Shown here: positions 22,712 to 34,988 of the stretch, in pieces
Numbering within the stretch: position 1 is the first letter of the stretch
Layout of the letters: the number at the start of each line of letters is the position of its first letter
NCBI RefSeq assembly: GCF_000275845.1
Contig: NW_006766886.1
Span: forward strand, 899,129 to 963,128
Length of the DNA stretch: 64,000 nt
Source of the DNA: Dichomitus squalens LYAD-421 SS1
Lineage: Eukaryota; Basidiomycota; Agaricomycetes; Polyporales; Polyporaceae
Direction: 5' to 3'
Notes under the pieces: generated by a model
What the model saw: the letters and a program-made list of their open reading frames with translations, nothing else
Told to the model about the DNA's origin: nothing
Database searches by the model: none
Made by a program: the position numbers and the translations under genes

Positions 22712-24689
22712 TGGCCGATCCGACTGGCGTCGATATAGACCTGACGTGCGTATACTCACAACACTTGAGATCCCGCACGCGTTCGCTGACTGCATCGTTG
22801 CAGGCTGGGTGTCATCTTGGTAGGTCTGATAGTGACAGCAGGGTGCGTTCCAGCGATGGAGATCTCGAATGCGAAGGCGCTGCTGACATCGGGTCCCCGG
22901 GTCCTCAAATAGCTTGCTTGGCGGTATGTCCCCTGCGCCACAATACCAAGTTTGTATCTTGAGTTCTTCGTGCGCCAGTCACGACTGCGCAGTCCGGGTC
23001 CTATTTCGTGCACTTTCCCCAGGATCGACGGGCGCTGAAGATTCTGGTACGTTTAGGGTCGAAGGAGGGATATGTCTTCGTAACGCTCAACGAACACCGA
23101 CTTCACTAGGTCATCGCGGTGTGGCTCCTCGATGTCACGCATCTCGGTCTCTACCTGTCCACGAGTCTGTCTCATGAACCCATCTTCTCCATGACCATCT
23201 CGCTGATGCTCATAGTCCAGTGTATACCTATCTTGTCAAGAAAGAGGGTCTGCATTTCGGTCAAAAGCCTCTCCCCTGGTGAGTCTACCATTGACTATCG
23301 TATCATGCCGATCCTCAACCGGCGCTGTAGGACTGCAAATGTGAGTCTGCATATATAATTACTAGGCGAAAGTCTGAGCCGTGTCTCCACAGGCTCAATT
23401 GCTAGTGAATGTACACATCTCACGAGTCGTATCTTGTGCCCGGTCCGTCTTGACATTTCCCGTCCACAGGCGTGTGGTATCAGCCTAATTCAGTCGTGAG
23501 TTCTTCTAGTCATACTGCTATCTCCCAGCTAATCATGTTCCAAGGTTCTACGCATCTCGCATATGGCAACGTATGTTCGATGCCTACGGACTATCTCCGA
23601 GACGAGTATCTTGACAACGCGATAGTTAGCAGGATGAGGCTGCTACTTGTGATCATGGGGTTGTTTATTGCGACGACATGGCGTGAGTCATCAATGGTTG
23701 CTTTGTAGTCTTTCTCTAACCTGCAGTCTTGATGCGCAGTCCTATCCTTCGGTGAGCTCGCTTTGATGAGATGACATCACCATAATCCCTGACCTCACCT
23801 TCGCAGTTCTATTCGTTAAGACGTACGTCCACACACGTTCTCTGCGAATTGTTGATTGATATTCCTCACCAGTATCACGACTAATACCGTGGCGGAGTAC
23901 GTCCATCTGGAAGTGCGTAGACGTTCTACGCTATCATGAACGCCAAAATACTAACCGCAGAATCGTAGCCTTACGACATTACCATGAGTGCTATGACTGC
24001 ATCCACGGACGTGCTGCTGTGTGGCGCGTTGGTCGTCTTGCTGACGATGTTCCGTAAGGATACCCAGGGGTGCGTGATTATCTCACATGCATGCGACGTG
24101 AGGGAAACCTGACCTCCGAACCTTTAGGGCGGATCGTCTCATCAACCGGCTGGTCCGTAGCATCTCCCGATCATGGTCGGCCGAAGCGAATTGACGTTCA
24201 CATAGCTCATATTCACCGTTAATACTGGCTTGCTAACTAGGTCAGTTTTATCATCTCCAGCCACCTCTTCTGTCTAACCGTTTTCAGTGTCCATGCCATC
24301 ATGTCTGTAATCATGGTATGGCTAGTCGTCGCATCTCGCATCTTCCAGAGCGTGTCCCGACCGACCCTTCATACGTGCAGGTCGTCTCCCTTCCCCAGAC
24401 GTCTCTATTCGTGATGTTCTACTACATCGGCACACGACGTGAGTATCCATAGGGATGTTCTTGAGATCTTCAGCTGAAACAGACAAAAGTGTATTCAGTC
24501 TCATTGTTGGCCACGCTCAACGCTCGCATCGAGCTCAGAATGCAAGCCGAGCGCATGGGAGATCGATCGCTTCCAGAAATCCCAGTGACAGCCCCGCCCC
24601 TCGGTCTCACGAACAGGAAATCATCACAAGCACAAGCGACCGTGGTGAGCGTCTCCTCGCCGTCACTTCTTCCAAAGCCTGGCCCCTGA
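22712..24689 (+). CDS. DUF6534-type integral membrane protein, copy 2
   Basis: Starts MADPTGVDIDL and is split by about ten short introns. Joined pieces read RLGVILVGLIVTA, then SYFVHFPQDRRALKILV, AVWLLDVTHLGLYLSTS, FYASRIW, RMRLLLVIMGLFIATT and MSAMTASTDVLLCGALVVLL. ADRLINRL, LIFTVNTGLLT, LFVMFYYIGTR and the hallmark SVSLLATLNARIELRMQAE follow. These match the order seen in copy 1 at 5921-8168, so both belong to one family, although they are strongly diverged. Seven membrane spans are likely. The frame ends at TGA 24689 after a polar tail; a further splice into the Thr/Pro-rich frame at 24736-24933 is possible. Function unknown. Confidence 0.72.
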
Positions 24690-25487
24690 ACATAGATATC
24701 TTCAGCTTCGCCGAGGCGACAAATCCGACATCCTAGTGACCATGCCTTGCAAGTCGGAGACGGCGACGATCACAACAGGCGATGGGTCGAATCCGACGAC
24801 GCTGAATCCGGCGCCACCGCGAATATTCTGCGAGGGCAATCGATGCTACGTCGTTCCGGATGGGGAGTTCAAGTCGTTTTGGACACCAGACTTCCTTGCG
24901 GACTCGGCTCCCGTTCTGGCTCTCAGTACATAGCACTTCATCTGACGTAGCTCGCCACGTTCCCTGACATAATGTACCTCGTGCCGCGGTTTGTGCGGGC
25001 ACAAGGATGGCTTTCCGTGTCCTGTTTACGTTGAAGGAGCGCGGCTGCTTGTCGTCCCACCCTATAGGTAGGACCATCAGATAGCTGTTTTATTCCCCAT
25101 AAGGAAGTACTGAAGTCGCTCGACAGCTGGTCAGGCCCACGACCAGGGTTGTCGTTGAAGACCCCCATAGCAGGTCCTCAGACCAGACATCCTCCGCCCA
25201 CCGCCTTCCGTTTACCGCCCTTAGAGGTGCGTTCTTGATTGCTATTTGACATACTCGCGAAAACACTGTTATTTACGAGTCCTGGCTGATACACCAGGGC
25301 GGGGCGCTTCGGGAAAGGAGTTCGGGGCCTTGGTTCCTAACATGTACAAACAGCTGTCAATGGAACTGTAGCAACGCTTGGCCTCATGTTCACTTGTGTT
25401 CCATTCATGATCGTCTCGCAAAATTGGCGGCTTAAAGACTGCTCCGTCCCGCACGCGTCCCTCCCGCCCTGACAACCAACAAGCTCA
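24690..25487. other. intergenic
   Basis: No gene assigned. The plus frame 24736-24933 (ends PDGEFKSFWTPDFLADSAPV) may be an alternative last exon of the DUF6534 gene. The remainder should hold the promoter of the next gene. Confidence 0.4.
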
Positions 25488-27683
25488 ATGGCGTTTACGT
25501 ATGCACCCGACTTCATCGTGAGTGCTCGCATACGTTATTGATCGCTTCAATTGTGCATATGTATCATTTGCGGATAGATTACGCACAAGCGTAAGCGCTC
25601 TCGCCTGCATGCTGTCGATCCCTGCCTTGGATTTTACCCAGAGGCGTCCTCATCGTCGCAGGGTGCTCAGCCCTTCAGCCCGCGGTTGACCTTGGGTACG
25701 GCTCAACCTCCGATCTCCGTACCTGCTGACGACGTTGCCGGGCTCGAGGCTGCGCATATATTCAGTCAGGGTTCCGCGGTCCCACAATTAGACTTCATCG
25801 CCCATACCCGCCCCTATGGGACCACAAAAATAGAGGACCCTAACGCCACAGAGAGTGATCAGGGACGCGACTGTATCGAAGGCCGCGAGGATGTTGAAGC
25901 CCCGCTTACCGTGGAGGCCTTCTTGAAGAGCGCTGCCATCGCTACCAAACGCTACCGTCCCCGCCGTAGAAAACGGAAAGCAGCGACTCTTCACGCTTCA
26001 GGAGACCACGAGGGGGATGGCGCAGCTCTTGGCTTCTCGGCGTGGAAACCGGGCGATGCAGATCACTGCGACGCACACCAGTCTGAACGCTCTTCTTCAC
26101 CTGGACCTCCGGGCCGCCGCATACGGCAGAAACATCAAGCCGGAGGGACTGCCAACGACGAGTATACACCGAGCGAAGACTTCACAAAACAGCAAGCCCG
26201 GAAACGGAGAAAGTCATTACCTGCGCGACTTCTTACTGCCGCTGTCGCAACTGGCGTCGACGTTATCGGCGGCCTTCTCTTTCCCGACCCTGCCGAGGCG
26301 CATATATCCGCTCAGAAGCCGCTACACCTTGTCCCTGGGAACCATACACCATCTCCGGTCGACGCCGTGAGGTCTCGCCGTCGCCGTTTTGTCGACCCTC
26401 GTCGCGTAGCACCGTTTGGCCGGGCAGTTTCCCAGTTTGCGCCGAATGTTGGCCCTGCAATCCAACAAGGGGTGAAGGAGAACAAACCCATCACCAGCTG
26501 GGGACCGAACGCTTGCAATTTCGAGCTCCCTCCGGGGATTGGGGGTGGAAAGTTTGTTGCCGTTTCGGAGACCTGTTTTGCACCTCCTCCGCTCGCCTTG
26601 GTCCCAGCGACGCATCCACAGTCGGCCTATCGAGCGCAGTCAGTCAAACAGTTATTCATTCGACTACTGATTTCAACTACTTTATGCAGATGTACTACCA
26701 TCATTAATCGGGGTCGCCCGGTGCCCAAACGAGTGAAGAACAAAGTGCTCTGCAGCGGTGCCCTCGTCCTCCCCCACAGTAGACCGTCCCCACCAATACC
26801 CCCTTCGACATTGCCAGTGTCTTCCGACCTGGCTCGCCCCGACTCCGATCCGATTCTCTCCGTCAGCAATTCTTCGCAACCTGTTCTATTCCCCCCTGAT
26901 GCTCTGGTGCTGCCTTCGGCCGATCTTGTATCTCAAGACAGTGACAGCTGCGAGCGCGACGCTCAGAGCATCGTCGAGGACTCGGCAAATGTTACTCGCG
27001 CTCCCTCTCCCAGCATGGTCTCGCTCTCCGACAAGCAGCCTCTATTGTCCTTCCCGTTGTCCGCTCTTCCTGCCCACCAGCATCCACGTGAATCATCCCT
27101 GGCTTCCTCGCGTGGACAGGACCCGCCGATTGCTCTGCTCACAGTCGCTCCTAAGAAACCTCTGAAGTCACTTGGCTCTCTTCTGGACGGCTTACGCGAG
27201 ATCGCGCGGAATGCTACACAGCTGGCCCTCTCGTCTGAGAATTCACGGTCGGCACGTCCTCGCCCAAACACTTCTTCTGGGGCTCACGGTCCTCTCGGTT
27301 CTACGCTCAGCTCTAGTGCGCGGCCGCGCCCTTCGACTGCTTGTCCGCTGTCTGCTTCTCGCTCCGTCTGCGCCGCAGCCCATCCTCCTCCACACGCTCG
27401 GCTTTTGGAACCTCCCCACTTCCCCCATGGTCTCGAAGGGGAAGAAAATACTCGCTGCGTCGGTGGACAGCCCGCTTCCTCCATGGACATAGGGACCGGC
27501 GGTCCTGTCGACACCCTCAATACAGAAGATGGCCCCTCGCGAATGAACCACATTGACCTTTCAGCTGTCTTCGAGTCAAGGATGAGCAAGGTTTTGCACT
27601 TACCCTCGAGTCCTCTGCCTGTTTGGGACGTACTTCCTTTGTCGCATCCTGTGACATTGGACGAGGATGATGTTTGCTACTAG
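25488..27683 (+). CDS. large basic disordered protein, probably nuclear, unknown function
   Basis: Exon 1 (25488-25517) encodes MAFTYAPDFI. After a 60-bp intron, exon 2 opens with ITHKRKRSRLHAVDP and stays open to the TAG at 27683. A second, frame-neutral intron of 51 bp is probable at about 26638-26688 (GTCAGTC...TTATGCAG): removing it turns an out-of-character hydrophobic stretch into YRAQCTTIINRGRPVPKR. Length is therefore about 694 residues. Clusters such as KRYRPRRRKRKAA, QARKRRKS and RSRRRRFVDPRR are strong nuclear-localisation candidates. The C-terminal half is Ser/Pro-rich and disordered. I recognise no domain; it may be a lineage-restricted chromatin or transcription-associated protein. 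Confidence 0.8.
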
Positions 27684-28037
27684 ATAGTGATTAGCACGCG
27701 ACGTACCAAGTGTCCGTGGGCCCACTTGTCGCTCGTTTATATAATGGATCATTTCTTGAAAAGTATGTGGTCCGGCATAGAGGATGTGGAGGCTGCGCGT
27801 GGAGGCAAACTTTGGGGCCGCGGGCCATGAGCGGTCCCGCGTGCAAGGATGTAATCGGACGCCGGCCGTAGCGCCTATGTACGGATGCTATTATGCACTT
27901 CACGTGAGTGCAGCGAATACAGCACTTCGCGCTACATGACCGTCGTATAGGTCTGCCTTCTTCCTTCATATCCGTCTACTGCTTCCCCTCTGTCCGTCAT
28001 TATTGTACTCGCCAGTGGCAATTAAGCATACGACACA
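27684..28037 (+). promoter_or_regulatory. intergenic promoter region of the metacaspase
   Basis: A 354-bp gap containing a TATA-like TTTATATAAT at about 27735 and a CT-rich leader (CTTCCCCTCTGTCC) just before the metacaspase ATG. Confidence 0.4.
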
Positions 28038-30413
28038 ATGTGGAACAACTACCCCGGGCAGCAGGGCGGCTATCCGCCCCCTTCGGGTCCCCCGCCGCCA
28101 GGCGCGCCTGGGTCAGTATACCTCTCATCCGATCTCTTGCAATGCAATGACCACTTACGCTCTATTATATTCTTCAGATTTGGCTTCCCTAACCCGTAAG
28201 CATTATTGCGCACTATGCCATTCCTCAGAGTTGAGAGTAGACTGTGATCTCGGAAGCAATCTGCCGTCGCCGAGCCCCGGCTACAATCCCGGCTACGCAC
28301 CAGCCTATGGCGGTCCGCCTGGGGGGTACGTGGGCATATGTTGGATGAGCTGAAGGATTCGAGAGGTAACGTCTAGTACTTCCAGTTATACTCCCCCTCC
28401 CGGACCTCCGCCACCGGGCGGCCATCACCACCATCACCACCACCAACACCACCAAGGAGGCGGGTTCATGCCGCCCCCGGGCCCTCCTCCTGGTTATGGT
28501 GGCCCTTCTCCTGGCTATGGTGGACCTCCTCCCATCCCCGGTGGTCGGCCTGACGGTGGTGGGTATGGACCTCCGTCTGGTCGTTCCCCTGCACCTCCTT
28601 CATCCTACGGCGACTACCAGCCACCGGGTATGTTCCGTCGCATTATTGCCCTGTAACGCCTCTCACTGCTCTGGTTAGCTGGACCTCCGCCCCCACCGCC
28701 TTCCCATCAGCAGCAGTATGGGCCGACGTTCACGGGGCAGGATAACCAACAGCACCAGCTGTTTTACCAGTACTCGCAGTGTACCGGGAAGAAGAAGGCA
28801 CTTTGTGTATGCGCATCCTTTGCATTTTAGAATCTATGTGCAGGGTTTGATTTTGATTCGCTCAGGTTGGGATCAATTACTTCGGTCAATCGGCAGAGCT
28901 GAAGGGCTGCATCAACGACGCCCGGAATGTCACGCGTTTCCTGCAGGGTAAGTCGCCATTTGATACCGTAGCATACGCTACATTCAGTTGTTGAAGACGA
29001 TTGCGCAGAGCTCTATGGATACCGAGAGGAAGACATTGTTCTCTTGACAGATGACGCCCAGAACCCCCGTCAGATCCCGACCAGGGACAACATCGTGAGT
29101 CTGTCGTTCGCCTGTACTGACCGGCGCCTCACCACATCCCCGCAGATTCAAGCCATGCAATGGCTGGTACGCAACGCGCAACCTAATGATTCCCTTTTCT
29201 TCCACTGTGCGTTGGCATATTGTGTTCTGTGTCTCAATATTTAAATAGAGGGACAGACTCCGGGCACGGTGGGCAGACCAAAGATTTGGACGGCGATGAG
29301 GCAGATGGCTACGATGAAGTCATCTATCCCGTTGACTTTAAGCAAGCAGGTCACCTGGTAGACGATGTGAGCTCAGTGATCACCCTCTCTCTTGATTTGC
29401 TTCCTCATATCCGTTTCAGACTATGCATGAGATCATGGTTCGACCTCTTCCTCCAGGTTGCCGCTTGACCGCAATATTCGACGTATGTTCCGAATCGTGC
29501 ACGGTGCTGAGCTATGCCACTGACTTTCATCGTCATGTAGTCTTGTCACTCGGGCTCGGTTCTCGGTGAGCATGGCGCACTGATTCTGCCGCATAAGTAC
29601 TGATCTGGCCGTTTCTCTAGATCTGCCGTACATTTACTCAACGGAGGGTAAGATCAAGGAGCCCAACCTGGCCGCAGAAGCTGGTCAAGGTTTGCTATCG
29701 GCTGTCACCTCATATGCACGTGGTGATATGGTGAGTCTTCGATGCTAATGCATCCTACGCAGCTCACTAACGTTGCATGCACTTGCAGGGCGGAGTATTC
29801 TCATCTGTCACCGGTCTTCTTAAGACAGCGACTGGAGGGACTCAGCGCGCAGAGCAGAAGACACGCGCAACGAAGACGTCTCCTGCGGACGTGGTGCGTG
29901 TTTGGCCGCCTATCTACGTGGATGATAACCTCACGGCTTTCCGAACAGATCTCGTGGAGCGGTTGCAAGGATTCGCAAACGAGTGCGGATACATTCGAAG
30001 CGGGTCAGTCGACTGGCGCGATGAGCTATGTGGGTCGCCCATTCGCTCGCAACCCCAGTATCTCGTTCTAACGATCTCCGCCCTCAGGCTTTCATGACAT
30101 GTCTACGTAAGCTTCGCTGTGGTTGTCTCTTATGCTTTCCACTGATCATCGGTCATTCAGGCCAGAACCGGCAGCAGAGCTACCAGCAGCTACTCACGAA
30201 CATCCGGTAAGCAATCTTCTCTGGAGATTCATTACGAGACGGGGAGCTGACGATCGCGCGCATCAGGGCGATCCTGAAGCAGAAGTACAGTCAGAAGCCT
30301 CAGCTCTCGAGTTCTCATCCTATGGTGGGTGCTGCGCTTGCGAATGTGGCGTTATCTATCGGTGATGCTGACGTACTGTTCCGTAGGACGTGAACCTGTT
30401 ATTCATTTGCTGA
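28038..30413 (+). CDS. MCA1: type I metacaspase (complete, copy A)
   Basis: Caspase-fold cysteine peptidase cutting after Arg/Lys, linked in fungi to stress, protein quality control and cell death. The prodomain is Pro/Gly/Tyr-rich ([11 protein letters not shown]..., [13 protein letters not shown]) and includes a natural His run (7 His, Gln, 2 His) near 28421-28455. The peptidase starts at KKKALC and [20 protein letters not shown]. It continues [12 protein letters not shown] and [20 protein letters not shown] (catalytic His codon 29265-29267), then [17 protein letters not shown] (catalytic Cys codon 29544-29546, placed one residue after an intron). The C-terminal part reads [26 protein letters not shown] and [11 protein letters not shown]. 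There are more than ten introns of 50-80 bp and all junctions I checked keep frame. Both catalytic residues and the SWSGCKDxQTSAD segment are intact, so it should be active. Partial copies lie at 35390 and 43160. Confidence 0.93.
28421..28460 (+). other. natural poly-His tract in metacaspase prodomain
   Basis: The codons CATCACCACCATCACCACCA and following give seven His, Gln, two His, Gln, flanked by Gly-Gly on both sides. The CAT/CAC mix shows it is not a pure nucleotide repeat. Confidence 0.85.
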
Positions 30414-31651
30414 TGCATCCCTCGCTTAAACGTCAATGGACGCTTGTAGAACCTCTTGTACTATATGTCGAGCATCCAATTTGTGTTCAGAAATATGTCA
30501 CTCGTGAATGTTTTTGTAGTATCATCATAAGCCCATGATATCATTGGTGACGAGAGCTCTTTCGCAAGCGACGTCTGTGTGGGGACTGACGATCCTGAGG
30601 TGTTCTGCCGCCGGCAGAATAGCGCGACGTCAGCGGTGGTCGGCCGACGGCCGCTAGCTCTTCTGAATACGGAAAAGCGTTCGATCGACATTTCTCCACA
30701 ATATTCGCCCATGCGCCTCGCAATGGTGTGTTCATGGGGCGCTATTCGTCCAAGCAGAATACCCGGCCGGCTGCCTATCGCTCTTCTCAGCGTCGGCCGG
30801 CCCAGGGCATGACCATGCAGCTTGGCCTCGGAAAAAGTCTCGGTCGTAGTTGAGACTGGTTTTGCCAGCTGAATCTCTTCGAGGGGGACGCATTCTCATG
30901 CATGTATACATATCCCCGAGCTGTAGAAGCTCCTTCAAGTTAGCGTTATGTACTACGCCGTCGTCGTACCGTGGCTGGACGCTGGAACGCTTACGAGCGG
31001 CCCGGGATGAGGCCGGAGCGCGGTACCGCGAAAGTTGTCACTTGTGGCGCTTCTTTGCTCTTACCTTGTTGGATCACATGGCCTACATATATTGCAAACA
31101 GTTCGTCGTTTGATAGGCCGACTTTGACTATGGCTGCTCAGCCACCTTTCCTGGGCTTATGACCATTCGTACCCGACCGTGGTCGTGATATGTTCGATGG
31201 CTCTGTCGTTGGAACATCCGACGGAACAATATCACCTTTGTTCCGATTGTGTCGAGGACCCATCTTTCATCAAGGAGACGACCGCGAAACGCGGAAAGTA
31301 TCTTATGCCTCTCCCCAGAGCGGCGCCCAACCTCGATACTAATCGCCATTGGGATCTTCGGTTGATACGTAGGTCTCAACCGGACCAGGCTCGGTCACTT
31401 CTCCTCTGCAAACCGCTAGCCCCATGACCGTTCTCTCGTGCAGATCTGGGTTGGATGCTATTCAATGACTTCTTGGCTCGACGGAAATAAGAACCAGTAG
31501 ACGGCCGCAGACAGGCATCTCGTGCTTGTCTCTTCCACTCGACCTTCCACACTCCGCCGTGTCTCGCGCCCTCGCTCCTGCGTGTGCATCGACGACTCGG
31601 TGCACTCGATTCATGTAGCGCGACATCCTTCACAATACTAATTGTGACGAC
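30414..31651. repeat. copy A of the metacaspase-transporter spacer
   Basis: No gene. This spacer aligns by eye with 35760-37173 (copy B), for example GAGCTCTTTCG at 30554 and 35896, and with part of 44040-45248 (copy C). It contains the putative transporter promoter, with TTTGATAGGCCGAC near 31110, also found near 36635. Confidence 0.7.
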
Positions 31652-32052
31652 ATGGCTGGAGGTGGAACAACAGCCGCGGCCTCGAACCGTCGCAAGAATC
31701 TCGCAGGCCCATCTAGTTGGGTATGTCTTCTGTCCTTCCATTCTCATGAGAGCTTCCATACTGTTGGTCGTGTCTGACATCACGTCTCTCTCAGGCCGGC
31801 CTGCTTGCAAACGCCAGAGTTTTCGCGCTCGCTATCTTCGCCTCCCTAGGTGGTTTGTGAGTGTCCAATTTTCGATATGTCGCGGTAGCCCTCATACTGA
31901 CTGGGCCTCCCTCGGAGGCTGTACGGTGAGTGAAAGGATCTTACGACACGCGCTCCAATCTGACACAGTTGATTGAGCCTCCAGGGCACAACCAGGTGCG
32001 TGCGGTGAGCAGTCTCACGGCAGGAACGAGGCCCGCTGATTCTTCGGCCTGA
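31652..32052 (+). pseudogene. sugar transporter, 5' fragment only (copy A)
   Basis: Encodes [20 protein letters not shown] and, after an intron, [20 protein letters not shown], the N-terminus and first membrane helix of the transporters at 37174 and 45249. Homology continues through the GGCTGTACG...ACAACCAG exon into the next intron and stops abruptly at about 32052, after GATTCTTCGGC. The rest of the gene is missing; unrelated DNA and the tannase gene follow. Confidence 0.85.
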
Positions 32053-32507
32053 TTGTCTTGAAACGAGCTTAGTCTGTCACCCCCGGTCCCCTGGCAAAAG
32101 AAGTACGGACGTGGAGTTTTCTCTAGTAATGCCGGAGTGTTGCAGAGTCTACTCAAGAAGGTAAAGGTGCCGGCCTGGGGAGCCGTGAAGGCCTCGAGTG
32201 GCCATGAAACACGAGTCACGTCGCTTTTGGCGCAGTAAGTTCGTTCGATCGTTGTAAGGTTCGCTCCCGCCTTCACCTTATCACGCTGTCACTACATGAA
32301 CATTTCACAGGGTTCACGTCACGTACTCGCATATATAGTATCCTCCTGTCCTGTGCTACGTTCTCCAGTCCTTACGAACGTATCACAGGTAAAGTACATC
32401 CTAGTACTCCCTCAACTGTTTTAGAGTCCTTACGATCGTATTGCAGATCTCTGCCCTGTCTCTCGACGTCCGAGTGTCCGGCTCACAGTGTTAGTCAGGA
32501 GCTACCG
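32053..32507. other. tannase upstream region with direct repeat
   Basis: Unrelated to the duplicated unit. Two 22-bp near-repeats AGTCCTTACG(A)ACGTATCACAG at 32367-32388 and 32425-32446 (3 mismatches, 58 bp apart) lie just upstream of the esterase start and could be regulatory. Confidence 0.5.
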
Positions 32508-34988
32508 ATGAACCTCCTTTCACTTCTCGCTCTTCTAGGCTTTGCGGCGGCCGTGGTAGCCGTGAGAGACTCTCCGTCCGCATGCTCTGCCTTCAAGCCC
32601 ACGAATATCACCAACGTCGCGCTCACCAACCTGCCCACCTACTTTTCCGCAAACGCGTCCGTGAACATCTCCAACGAGTACTCGAGTATCGACGTGTCGA
32701 ACCTCCCGGCCTTCTGTCGCGTCGAGCTCACGATCACGACGAACACGACCGCGGGCTCGTTCGCCCTCACCGAGGTCTGGCTCCCAGACGACTGGAATGG
32801 CCGGGTGCTCACTCTAGGGAACGGCGGATTGGCTGGTGGGGGTACGTCTCATGAGCAGTGGCTTTTGAAAGAAGCGTCGGCTTATTAGGCGTTCCTACTC
32901 CGTTCCGCTCTATTCTACTTCTCGACAGTCACTGTCGCCGAGCTCGGCTACGTCGCCGTCCCTCAAGGATGTGAGTAGAGGTTACGGCATTCGGCATCCG
33001 CGGAGTCAGGTGCTCATGTAGCGTCGCATGTAGTCGCAGGCATCTCGACGAACACCGGGCATGACGGCGACGTAGACGACGGCTCCTGGGCCGGCCCACA
33101 CAACGACGTACGTGGATCCTCTAACGAACTGTCGTCCACCGAGGCCCAGATCGAGCGCTCATCAGCTTGTGGCATGTCATGCGCATTTGGTAGAATGCGA
33201 TCGTGGACTGGGGATGGCGTGCCATGCACCTGAGCGTAGTCGCGGGAAAAGAGGTGGTACAGCAATACTACTCCACACCCGCCAATAAATCATACTACCT
33301 CGGGTGTTCCAATGGTGCGTGGGTAATTCGGCGCCGCTCGGTTGTTTGCGTCCGCATCCTCGCTGATGTATCCATCTCACTGTCTATGTGTGGTAGGCGG
33401 AAGGCAAGGGTACGTTCTCAACGGCGATGACGGGGGTCACGAAGGCTGATAACAGCCTCCCCTAGCTTGAAGGAGGTTCAGGAATTTCCGGAAGACTTTG
33501 ACGGTGTGGTACGTACAGTGTCTTCCCTCCCGCGTCGATTTAGAGTGGTCCGGATTCGACCCAGCGTTCTATCTACAGATCGTCGGCTCTCCTGCCAATT
33601 GGCAGACACACCTTCGAGGATGGTCTATTCACATGAACCTCAATACCCAACCTTCGACATCGCCCCATTTCATGACGGAGGATATATGGGACAATGTCCT
33701 TGCCCCCGAAGTTTTGCGGCAATGCGATTCCTTGGATGGTGTACGTCTTCTATGCATTCCGCAGACTTCCCTTCGACCGACCCAAACGTTTTTCTATCAG
33801 CTTGTCGATGGAATCATCAGCGATCCGAGAGACTGCGCGTGAGTACCCTATATGGCTCCATCCTTCGAGCTCGTGACTGGATTGTCTTAGAATAATACAT
33901 GCAGTTTCCGCCCTGAAACGCTAACCTGCAGCCCAGGCCAAAATAAGTCGACTTGTCTGACGCCTGATCAAATATCTGCCTTGCATCGCATCTACGCGCC
34001 ATACTACGAAGCTAACCAGACGTTCGTATTCGGCGGCTACTTTCCCGGAGGAGAGACCAAGTTCTATCACGGACTGGTCGGTAAGAAGCAGTCCAAGCCT
34101 ACCAAGGCATACTTCCAGTTCATGGTCACGAAGTGGGACCCATCCCATATCTGAGTGTGTTTGTGACGTCTTGATGACTCGCCTACAGCAATACGGATTG
34201 GACTATCCATGACTACAACGCTACCTTGCTACAACTTACCGATGAGCTCGATGTTGGCCAGTCCAACGTGAGTTATTCGTCCCCTCTTTGAGCGACTTGT
34301 TCTCGATACTGAAGGCTGCGGATGTATGTTCGTAGGCCATCAACCCGAACATCATAGGATTCGTGGGCTCGCAGCACAACGGGAAGCTCATCCAGTATGT
34401 GGGATGGGCCGATCAACTGATCAGTCCCAACAACTCGATCTATTACTATGAGACAGTCCACGAGTGGACGCGCGCGAACACCAACCTAGACATCGACGAC
34501 TTCTATCGACTCTTCACCGTGCCTGGAATGAACCACTGGTGAGCTACAGCATGCAACTCCGACATGACGAGTTCTAACCTATCTATTCCTTAGCCATGTA
34601 GGTCTCGGTGCATTCGCGGAATTTGAGGGCGAGCGTTAGCTGACGCAATGCATAGGGTGGATTTGCCGCAAACGCCTTCGGCGGCGTACAGCAGGCGTCG
34701 AACAACAACCCACCGTTGTCTCTCGGTCCACAGCATAATATTTTGGCTGCTATCGTGAAATGGGTTGAGGATGGTATCGCACCCGACAACTTCACCGCCG
34801 TGAACTACAACAGCAACGACGTCGCCAACGGCGTTGGCTTCACCCGGCCACTCTGCAGAGTGAGTAAAGGATCCTCAGGTACACCCGGAGCACATAGCTG
34901 ATAGAACATGCAGTACCCATCCAATCTCAGATACAAGAGTGGAGATCCTAATAGCGCCTCTAGCTTCGAATGCGTGTTTGATTCCTAA
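32508..34988 (+). CDS. tannase / feruloyl esterase family, secreted
   Basis: Starts with a clear signal peptide (MNLLSLLALLGFAAAVVA), then a mature start rich in Asn-X-Ser/Thr glycosylation sites. The exons include a tiny one encoding part of GGRQG. Motifs are LPDDWNGRVLTLGNGGLAGG, NTGHDGDVDDGSWAGPHND and the nucleophile YYLGCSNGGRQG (Ser codon 33308-33310, split from Gly-Gly-Arg by an intron). GSPANWQTHLRGW, the Asp of QYVGWADQLISP and the His of VPGMNHCHGGFAANAFGG follow. The Cys-Ser and His-Cys pairs adjoining the triad match the family's conserved disulfide. All introns are short GT-AG. It probably releases gallic or hydroxycinnamic acids from plant-wall or tannin esters outside the cell. 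It lies between two copies of a duplicated unit to which it does not belong. Confidence 0.93.
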
